From the IMG/VR virus record IMGVR_UViG_3300018481_000019, positions 1-64,000 of that record: 64,000 nt of DNA; one strand, written 5' to 3'. Source of the stretch: a virus. This document shows, in pieces, positions 58,675 to 64,000 of the stretch; position 1 is the first letter of the stretch; every line of letters starts with the position of its first letter. The notes beneath the pieces were generated by a model, which worked only from the letters and a program-made list of their open reading frames with translations, was not told where the DNA came from and ran no database searches. Both the position numbers and the translations under genes were made by a program.

Positions 58675-58841
58675 TCTTCCTCCAAGGTGAGCTTCACCGT
58701 CTCACCGGGAACGAGAGGGCGCATCACCGCCACCGGAACCCCGGCGTGATAGATGATGAACGACTCCCCGGCTTTGAGCCGGTCCATGTATTCCTTGCCC
58801 TTGCGTGAGAGCAGGGACCAATTGGCGTAGGTGAGGTTCAT
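58671..58841 (-). CDS. Phd/YefM-like protein, 56 aa
   Basis: ATG at 58,841, TGA at 58,673-58,671. RLKAGESFIIYHAGVPVAVM and RPLVPGE match the Phd-type antitoxin pattern (helix, G-E-x-x-x-I, G-x-P-V-A-x-x-x-P), with a shortened C-terminus that lacks a long toxin-binding tail. It is not next to the Fic/Doc-like gene (2.5 kb away). Could be a DNA-binding regulator or orphan antitoxin. Confidence 0.6.
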   Translation of the reverse strand: MNLTYANWSLLSRKGKEYMDRLKAGESFIIYHAGVPVAVMRPLVPGETVKLTLEEE

Positions 58842-59197
58842 TCCTCTTCACCGCCTCCGCCGGTCACGGCATTGATCGCGTCGATCATGGCATCAACCCG
58901 AGCCACATCATCGGCATTGAGAGTTTGCAGGGAAGTGAATATCGGCATCCCGTTGATTCCTCTCGGACCCGCCTTGTGCATCCATTCAAAAATCATGCCG
59001 TGCGACCCGCCCTCTTCGGTCGGCTCCAAGAGCTTGACCAAGTCGTCAATGGCGGGCTTGTCCATGAAGGCGAGCGGCATGAACACCATCGTCATTAGAT
59101 TCGGGTCAGGAAGCATCCGGTCACAGAACACCGAGCCGGACATCAGGCCGAGAGCGATGTCACGGATTGACTTGTCGCTTTTTGAAACGTAGGTCAT
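58838..59197 (-). CDS. hypothetical protein, 119 aa
   Basis: ATG at 59,197 in ATGA. Begins MTYVSKSDKSIRDIALGLM; a Met-rich helical middle (NLMTMVFMPLAFMDKPAID) and a Gly/Glu end. Not recognised. Confidence 0.7.
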   Translation of the reverse strand: MTYVSKSDKSIRDIALGLMSGSVFCDRMLPDPNLMTMVFMPLAFMDKPAIDDLVKLLEPTEEGGSHGMIFEWMHKAGPRGINGMPIFTSLQTLNADDVARVDAMIDAINAVTGGGGEEE

Positions 59198-59400
59198 TCG
59201 TGCCACGCTTCCTTGATCTTGCTCCAAGCGTTCTCCATCGCTCGTCCGACCGCCGTGTCACGGCGACTCGGCGCTGTGATTTGCTCGTAGGTGTCGGTCT
59301 GCCAATGGCTGATCGCTTCACCAAGAGCTTTGAACTGTGGCTCGGTCAGAGTGATGGTGATGGTCCGCTGCTTGCGTCGAGTCGGTGGTGCAATTTTCAT
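59194..59400 (-). CDS. small basic protein, 68 aa
   Basis: ATGA overlaps on both sides. A very basic N-terminus (MKIAPPTRRKQRTITITL) followed by TEPQFKALGEAISHW; a ribbon-helix-helix-type start is possible, which would make it a DNA-binding protein. Not certain. Confidence 0.65.
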   Translation of the reverse strand: MKIAPPTRRKQRTITITLTEPQFKALGEAISHWQTDTYEQITAPSRRDTAVGRAMENAWSKIKEAWHE

Positions 59401-59672
59401 GGCACGACCCTGTCGAATTCCTCTGGCAGTTCCAGAACCAAGTATCTCTTTAGAGCGTTTCTCTTGTTCGGCTCATAGTCGAGCACGTCCCATTCCCAAC
59501 CGCCGTGCTCGTCCTTGAAGTCGATGGTCTTCTCCCCGACGACTTGACCGCCAAGGCTCTCGGCCACGGCGACGATGTCGAAGATGGTGGTGGGTCGTCC
59601 GTAGAACATGGCATCGGCTTCGACACCGGCTCGCAGTTCGTGGATAGTTTTGACTGTGTCTTTCGGTTTCAT
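59397..59672 (-). CDS. hypothetical protein, 91 aa
   Basis: ATG at 59,672 overlapping the preceding peptide's stop; GAGAGG upstream. MKPKDTVKTIHELRAG, IFDIVAVAESLGGQVVG and a basic end NALKRYLVLELP. Not recognised. Confidence 0.65.
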   Translation of the reverse strand: MKPKDTVKTIHELRAGVEADAMFYGRPTTIFDIVAVAESLGGQVVGEKTIDFKDEHGGWEWDVLDYEPNKRNALKRYLVLELPEEFDRVVP

Positions 59673-59764
59673 AGGTGCCTCTCTTTGATTAGGTATCTCA
59701 ATCCGGCTCCGAGATGTGCGAGCAGATGCCACACACCACGGACCAAGTCTCGGAGGAATTTCAT
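59669..59764 (-). CDS. small amphipathic peptide, 31 aa
   Basis: ATG at 59,764 inside the end of the helicase gene and TGA at 59,671-59,669 inside the next start, so it bridges two genes by 4- and 4-base overlaps. Basic and hydrophobic (MKFLRDLVRGVWHLLAHLG). Membrane-active or regulatory; unproven. Confidence 0.45.
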   Translation of the reverse strand: MKFLRDLVRGVWHLLAHLGAGLRYLIKERHL

Positions 59765-61527
59765 TTTGAAAGCATCTCCATCAAGTCCTTGTCTCGCAAG
59801 ACTTCCTGCGCTCGTTTTTCCTTCGATGAAAGTCGGGCCAACTGGCCTTCCTCCACCGTATCTTCGACCAAGTAGTCAACGTACCGAACGGTTTCGTGCT
59901 TCTCGGAGCCGATTCGATGCACCCGATCTTCGGCTTGGGTGTGGACCGTGTAACTCCACGACCGGACCAGGCGGACCATCGTGCTCGCTGCGGTGAGCGT
60001 GATTCCCTCACCCCCGGCTCGGGTCAGGAGGATGAACGGGACTTCGCCTTTTTGAAAGGACTCCATCGCCGCTTCCCGATCTTCCCCGGTGACATCGCCG
60101 GTAATCATGGTGTAGCCGATCTTGGCCTTGGTCATGGCTCCGGCGGCTAGCTCCAAGAGCTTGCGGGAGTCCGAGAACACGACGACTTGCTGCCCGTCAT
60201 AATCCCCGTCGAGCACGTCTTCCATGAACGAATCGACCTTCGGTGAGTTCTTCGCGTCCATGTGGAAGACACCCTCTGTGTCGATGTGACCGGCGGCGTT
60301 GGCGATCTGCACCAAGCGACCGGCCTTTTCCAAAACCGAGCCGACGGCAATCACGTCTTCCCCGTCCAGTGTCGATGCGAACATTCGCTTTTCGACATCG
60401 TCGTACAGCTTGCGGTGCTTCGCCGGGAGCGTGACCCATCTCGTCTCGTAAATTTTCTCGGGAAGGAAGGGCAGTGCCGCTTCCTTGGTGATACGGCGAG
60501 AGCGAGCGTCAAGGTTCCCAAAGAACTCGTCGGCCCGTCCGGGGTTGATGCCAAGGATTTCCCGAGCGCCCCAATAGTTGAACGTGACATTGCAGTACCG
60601 CTCTATGAATCCGGTCTTCACCGGGTACTCGTCGGGTGCGATGAAGCGGAGCAGGGACCAAAGGTCTTCCGGCGTGTCCTGAATCGGGGTGCCGGTCAGA
60701 CCGATGATGTTGTCCGCTTCCTTGGCGAGATGCCACAGCGCCCGAGTCCGCTTCGACTTCGGGTTCTTGATGCGGTGAGCTTCGTCAGCGATCAGAGTTT
60801 TGAAAGCGATCTTCTGCAACGGGCCGTCGGTCTTCTCGGCCTCCGTCAGCTTCACCGTCGGGAAGGGAGCGTGACGGCTCCGCAAGCGGGCGGTGTCATA
60901 AGAGATGATGTAGAAATCGGCAATCTCAGCGAGCAGGGCATCGACCACCATCGGGCTTCCTTCCACGATCTGCACGGTGGCACCGGGGAAGAATCCTTTG
61001 ATTTCAGTACGCCATGTTCGGAGCATGGACTTGGGAGCCACGATCAGAACCGGGAAGATGTCTTTGCCGTCCGTGGCGGACTCCCCGGCGAGAGCGGACA
61101 GGCCAGCTAGAGCAGTACGGGACTTGCCCGCTCCCGTCTCGTCAAAGAACAAGTAGCGACCGGCGACTCGGATTAGCTCGGCACCAACCTTCTGATACGG
61201 GTACAACTCAGCGAATCCAGGTAGTGTCAAATCTTCGATGTGTGCGGGCGGTTCCTCAATGAGACTGCGAAGTGCGCGGAGATACGCCTTAGTTGCGCCG
61301 GTTTTCTTGCCCCATGCGGTGAGCACGTCACCAAGAACAAGGTCAGCGCCGAACTCTTCACGGAGCGCAAGTGCGGAGGGCCATGAGAGCGGGACGGTCC
61401 AGACTCGGTTGTCGGCATCCCACTTGGCACCGGGAACAGCCTTGACACTTTCTTTGAGTCTGAAATCCGTTTCTACGACGATGCGACCGGGATGGGAGTC
61501 TCGGTAGATTTCAGCTTTGGTCTTCAT
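59761..61527 (-). CDS. SNF2-type DNA helicase/translocase
   Basis: 588 aa. A short N-terminal HARP-like domain (DFRLKESVKAVPGAKWD ... VWTVP), then SF2 motifs: DETGAGKS (129-136), LIVAPKSML, DEAH at 248-251, LTGTPIQDTPEDLWSLL, and in the second RecA domain FILLTRAGGEGITLT and QAEDRVHRIGS. Resembles SMARCAL1-type annealing helicases often present in phages. It likely remodels replication forks or recombination intermediates with the resolvase and polymerase encoded upstream. Confidence 0.9.
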   Translation of the reverse strand: MKTKAEIYRDSHPGRIVVETDFRLKESVKAVPGAKWDADNRVWTVPLSWPSALALREEFGADLVLGDVLTAWGKKTGATKAYLRALRSLIEEPPAHIEDLTLPGFAELYPYQKVGAELIRVAGRYLFFDETGAGKSRTALAGLSALAGESATDGKDIFPVLIVAPKSMLRTWRTEIKGFFPGATVQIVEGSPMVVDALLAEIADFYIISYDTARLRSRHAPFPTVKLTEAEKTDGPLQKIAFKTLIADEAHRIKNPKSKRTRALWHLAKEADNIIGLTGTPIQDTPEDLWSLLRFIAPDEYPVKTGFIERYCNVTFNYWGAREILGINPGRADEFFGNLDARSRRITKEAALPFLPEKIYETRWVTLPAKHRKLYDDVEKRMFASTLDGEDVIAVGSVLEKAGRLVQIANAAGHIDTEGVFHMDAKNSPKVDSFMEDVLDGDYDGQQVVVFSDSRKLLELAAGAMTKAKIGYTMITGDVTGEDREAAMESFQKGEVPFILLTRAGGEGITLTAASTMVRLVRSWSYTVHTQAEDRVHRIGSEKHETVRYVDYLVEDTVEEGQLARLSSKEKRAQEVLRDKDLMEMLSK

Positions 61528-61681
61528 CGTTTCTCATTTCCACACTGACTACTTCGACAATGTTCTCCCGTTGTCTGTCTCGGGCATACGCCTTGGCTCG
61601 CATCTCAGCGACCCGCCCATCGAAAACGCGTTCGATCAACTCGTCTCCCTTGCGAACGGTGACTACCCACTCAGCTTGCAT
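61511..61681 (-). CDS. small hypothetical protein, 56 aa
   Basis: ATG at 61,681 overlaps the upstream gene by 11 bases and the helicase start by 17. MQAEWVVTVRKGDELIERVF is a beta hairpin; the rest is a basic helix ending in an acidic tail. Not recognised. Confidence 0.6.
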   Translation of the reverse strand: MQAEWVVTVRKGDELIERVFDGRVAEMRAKAYARDRQRENIVEVVSVEMRNDEDQS

Positions 61682-61847
61682 CGGGCCTCTCTTCCTCATA
61701 GCCGTCGAACCAACCATCGCCTGCGGTGTCTTCCCGACGGCAGTGGGTTTGGGCCTCTTCCAGAGTCAGGCCGGTGGCAACGACCTCAGCCTTGCCAGCT
61801 TCGTCCCGTCGGAATCGAATGATTTTGTATGTCTTGTCTGTGCTCAT
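61671..61847 (-). CDS. small conserved-looking protein, 58 aa
   Basis: ATG at 61,847 only 7 bases after the -10 of the promoter at 61,855, so the mRNA is nearly leaderless. KTYKIIRFRRDEAG, LTLEEAQTHCRREDT, DGWFDGYEEE: a pattern I associate with small actinophage proteins, function unknown. Confidence 0.7.
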   Translation of the reverse strand: MSTDKTYKIIRFRRDEAGKAEVVATGLTLEEAQTHCRREDTAGDGWFDGYEEERPDAS

Positions 61848-61854
61848 GTGTCTG

Positions 61855-61882
61855 ATTATAACGGGCTGTAATTGTTATGCAA
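61855..61882 (-). promoter_or_regulatory. early promoter, TTGCAT-N16-TATAAT, nearly leaderless
   Basis: On the - strand: -35 TTGCAT (61,877-61,882), -10 TATAAT (61,855-61,860). Spacer AACAATTACAGCCCGT. The upstream gene's stop codon lies inside the -35. The next ATG is 7 bases downstream of the -10. Confidence 0.92.
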
Positions 61883-62282
61883 GTCTCATTCTGCGTTCGG
61901 CTAGTAGGGCGTGGCGGAGGGCATCCCGAGCATGGGGTCCGGTCACGGATCGGAACAGGCCAAGCTCGCGGAGATGCTCATTGGTGAAGGCATTCTTGGC
62001 ATCGGCGGCGGGTTGCAGAGTGAAGGGAATCCGCCAGCGATGCGATAGGTACATGGCGATACCGGTCACGTACAGTGCCTCCGGTTGCCGACTCAGTTTC
62101 ACCGACCGTGCGGTAATGAAGTAACGCTCTATGGCAACGGCATCGGCTCTTGGCATGAAGCCTTCCAAAATTCCGTCACCGAGCAGTTCATCAAAGGTCA
62201 GTTCGGTGTAGTCGAGCACTCGGCTGTGTTCGACTAGACAGAGTCCGGTGGTGCCGCCGGGGTCGATGCCAAGCGTTCTCAC
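61875..62282 (-). CDS. RuvC-like Holliday junction resolvase
   Basis: 135 aa, GTG at 62,282 in a GTGA overlap. RNase H fold: TLGIDPGGTTGLCLVE (first Asp), AVAIERYFI (second acidic residue), GPHARDALRHALLA (final Asp). Size and motifs match phage RuvC-type nucleases that resolve recombination and packaging intermediates. Works with the recombination genes at 42,663-44,937 and the helicase. Confidence 0.8.
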   Translation of the reverse strand: MRTLGIDPGGTTGLCLVEHSRVLDYTELTFDELLGDGILEGFMPRADAVAIERYFITARSVKLSRQPEALYVTGIAMYLSHRWRIPFTLQPAADAKNAFTNEHLRELGLFRSVTGPHARDALRHALLAERRMRLA

Positions 62283-62752
62283 CGACGGTTGGCCCGCTGC
62301 TCCGTCGGTGTCGCCCACCGGCAGTTCCCAGGCTCGTAGTTGCCGTTGGGGTCAATGCGATCAAGTGAGTAGTAGGCCACTCGGCTTGTCCAGTCTTCGG
62401 GACTAGGCGGACGTTCACCAACATCAGCGATGAAGTTTTTGAATCCACCATGCCCTAACCAATGTTCGCTCACTCTGATCCCGCGACCGCCGTAGTCCAT
62501 GAAGTCCTTGATGTTTGGATTGAGGCATCGGTCGAGCATCGCCCGATAGACCCGATAGAGAGGATGGTTGTTCTCAGGGGAGTTGCACTTGCTACTTGCT
62601 CCATTCCTCAAATTGTCCGCAAAGACAATTACAGAGTTTCCGCATTCACACCGGCACAGCCACCGAACCTTGTGATACTTCCCACCATTCTCCGCTCTGG
62701 TTATCGCAGTCAATCGTCCAAACTTTTGCCCGGTCAGATCATTGACTCTCAT
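62279..62752 (-). CDS. HNH/AP2-type homing endonuclease
   Basis: 157 aa, ATGA overlap with the polymerase gene. N-terminal zinc-containing part (FGRLTAITRAENGGKY, WLCRCECGN), then YRAMLDRCLNPN and YGGRGI, and the HNH/AP2 end SLDRIDPNGNYEPGNCRW. This is a common free-standing homing endonuclease of phages, here wedged between the resolvase and polymerase genes without disrupting either. It probably invades the polymerase region of related phages. Confidence 0.85.
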   Translation of the reverse strand: MRVNDLTGQKFGRLTAITRAENGGKYHKVRWLCRCECGNSVIVFADNLRNGASSKCNSPENNHPLYRVYRAMLDRCLNPNIKDFMDYGGRGIRVSEHWLGHGGFKNFIADVGERPPSPEDWTSRVAYYSLDRIDPNGNYEPGNCRWATPTEQRANRR

Positions 62753-64000
62753 AGATCAGCCCATGTTTTTCCCGGTCCTGAAATGGAAGCTGTCAGCGGC
62801 ACCATTAGATCGGTGTGCGTCATAGAGGCAAGCATCACCCGCTTGGCCTCTTCGACGTACTTCTCGGGAATAGAAAGCAACACTTCATCGTGAACGGGGA
62901 TCAGCATGTAATCCTCCATCCCGGCGTGACCGAGAGCGAGCAGGGATCGCTTTAGGTATTCGGCAGCAGCGCCTTGAATCTTGAAGTTGGTCGCGGCATA
63001 CAGGGTGGCGGGGTCAACGGGCAAGAACCGGCCTCCGAGAGTCATAACCCCGCCGGTTGCTCGGGCCTCTCGTTCGATGGTCTTTTGCAAATGGAACAGA
63101 GCGGGGTAGGACTCCCTCACTCCCATCTTGACTTCCGCCATGCGCTCAGTTGGGACACCGGCTCGCACCGCCATTGTCTCAATTCCAGCACCGTACAATT
63201 GCGAGTACCAATAGGTCTTCGCCATGTTGCGCCGGGTGTCGGACTTTTCGATGGTGGGGTCTTTGAAAATCTCCCGAGCAGTCTGAAGGAAGAAATCACC
63301 GCCAGCGAAAGCCTCACCGAGCGCCTTGTCTCCGGCGAGCGATGCAGCGATGCGGAGTTCGATCTGCTCGTTATCGACCGACATCAGCACTTCATCTTCT
63401 CGCAGGGGGAGCACGGCTTGTCGAACCAACCGGGACTCGGGGTCGGAGTTGGGCTTGGGCAGAGTTTGTAGCGCCGGGGAACGGATGCTCATGCGTCCGG
63501 TGCGAGCGGCAACGGTGTCGATGGAAGGATGGATGATTCCATCGTGATTGAAAGTGAGGAAGTTGGCGAAGTAGGTGGAAGCCAACTTCTCGGTCTTGCG
63601 TACCCGCATTACCGAGCGGGCTACGTTGGCTGAGTCCCGGTCGCCGTAGGCCACGATCTTTTCCAGCGTCGGCTTATCGACGGCGATACGTCCCTTCTCG
63701 GTGCGCTTGGTGAGCAGCGAGCGGTCGGTGTTGGTGATGAACCAGCGGCCTAGCTCGTCGGGACTTGCCAGATTCACAATGCCCCGGTACGAGAGCTTCA
63801 GACCTTCAGCCTCCGAACTGAGTTCAGCGAATTTCATTCGTGAGAAATCGCCGTCGATCCTCATGCCGTTGTGCTCCATCTGATTCGATAGCGAACGGAC
63901 TCCCATCTCCAAGTCGTAGACCGGCGACTGAATCACTCTTTGAATCTCGGGTAGCTCGTAGATGCGGCTTGTCAGGATCACGTCGAGTGCGGCGTAGTAG
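62749..64000 (-). CDS. DNA polymerase I-like (family A), cut by the window edge
   Basis: The 3' end of the gene; the N-terminus lies beyond 64,000. The first codons visible read YYAALDVILTSRI, the exonuclease motif III (Y-x3-D). Polymerase motifs: A VDNEQIELRIAA, B RRNMAKTYWYSQLYGAG, C IPVHDEVLL. Motif A has Asn-Glu where most family A enzymes have Tyr/Phe-Ser before QIELR, a possible mark of altered nucleotide choice. It should be the replicative polymerase of this phage, with the clamp at 45,576. Confidence 0.9.
   Translation of the reverse strand, partial: YYAALDVILTSRIYELPEIQRVIQSPVYDLEMGVRSLSNQMEHNGMRIDGDFSRMKFAELSSEAEGLKLSYRGIVNLASPDELGRWFITNTDRSLLTKRTEKGRIAVDKPTLEKIVAYGDRDSANVARSVMRVRKTEKLASTYFANFLTFNHDGIIHPSIDTVAARTGRMSIRSPALQTLPKPNSDPESRLVRQAVLPLREDEVLMSVDNEQIELRIAASLAGDKALGEAFAGGDFFLQTAREIFKDPTIEKSDTRRNMAKTYWYSQLYGAGIETMAVRAGVPTERMAEVKMGVRESYPALFHLQKTIEREARATGGVMTLGGRFLPVDPATLYAATNFKIQGAAAEYLKRSLLALGHAGMEDYMLIPVHDEVLLSIPEKYVEEAKRVMLASMTHTDLMVPLTASISGPGKTWADL

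Noticed and set aside
1-64000. Integrase, attachment site or immunity repressor that would show a temperate lifestyle
   Set aside because: None recognised; the window does not cover the whole genome, so lifestyle stays open.

Overview
The window is part of a tailed double-stranded DNA phage genome, most likely a siphovirus infecting an actinobacterium. The evidence is a moderately high GC content, heavy use of GTG and TTG starts in ATGA/GTGA/TTGA stop-start overlaps, a capsid protease of the type common in actinobacteriophages, a long tape measure with a -1 frameshifted tail assembly chaperone, and many small proteins of kinds seen in actinobacteriophage early regions. I saw no tRNA, integrase, immunity repressor or CRISPR array. 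Both edges cut the genome: the polymerase at the right edge is incomplete and the first gene may be.

Left part, + strand, 1-38,260: virion and lysis genes. A putative terminase small subunit and TerL (12-2136) are followed by small genes and an uncharacterised 327-aa protein with its own promoter. Next come the tail genes: chaperone pair with a G_GGA_AAA slip site (3582-4198), tape measure (4205-7261), distal tail and hub proteins, a beta-helix spike and several collagen-like, tail-collar and His-rich fibre proteins (7261-15,989), then small membrane proteins including a holin candidate. The head genes follow the tail genes: a candidate major capsid protein (17,596), the portal (18,339), a run of very large proteins (19,979-31,691), the capsid protease (32,125) and another multidomain protein region (33,039-35,996). 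Five copies of an HPRGxxGKFIE module recur in the large proteins, next to ParB-like, kinase-like, ADP-ribosyltransferase-like, GNAT-like and metallopeptidase-like domains. This looks like a set of effectors carried in the head. An M15 endolysin, a tiny membrane protein, a terminator and an exported beta-helix protein end the late operon.

Right part, - strand, 38,300-64,000 (transcribed right to left): about 65 mostly small, tightly overlapping early genes. Recognisable functions are a family A DNA polymerase (partial), an HNH/AP2-type homing endonuclease, a RuvC-like resolvase, a SNF2-type helicase, a MoxR AAA+ ATPase with a VWA protein (CobS/CobT-like layout), a Fic/Doc-like protein, a Phd-like protein, a beta sliding clamp, a Cas4-type exonuclease with a Sak4-like annealing ATPase and an SSB-like protein, a secreted lytic transglycosylase and several zinc-ribbon proteins. 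Seven - strand promoters share TTGCAT-N16-TATAAT with AATTWCA or a close variant inside the spacer; an eighth, similar one lies on the + strand at 2418. The two operon sets converge on a bidirectional hairpin at 38,260-38,286.

The observations most worth following up are the head-carried effector cluster, including a probable one-base indel that hides a small gene; the MoxR/VWA/HEGGH pair; the promoter family; and strong sequence avoidance (no palindromic NTCGAN, no YTCGAR, no CTGGAG found by eye) alongside enrichment of TTTTSAAA. All motif counts were made by reading, not by computation.
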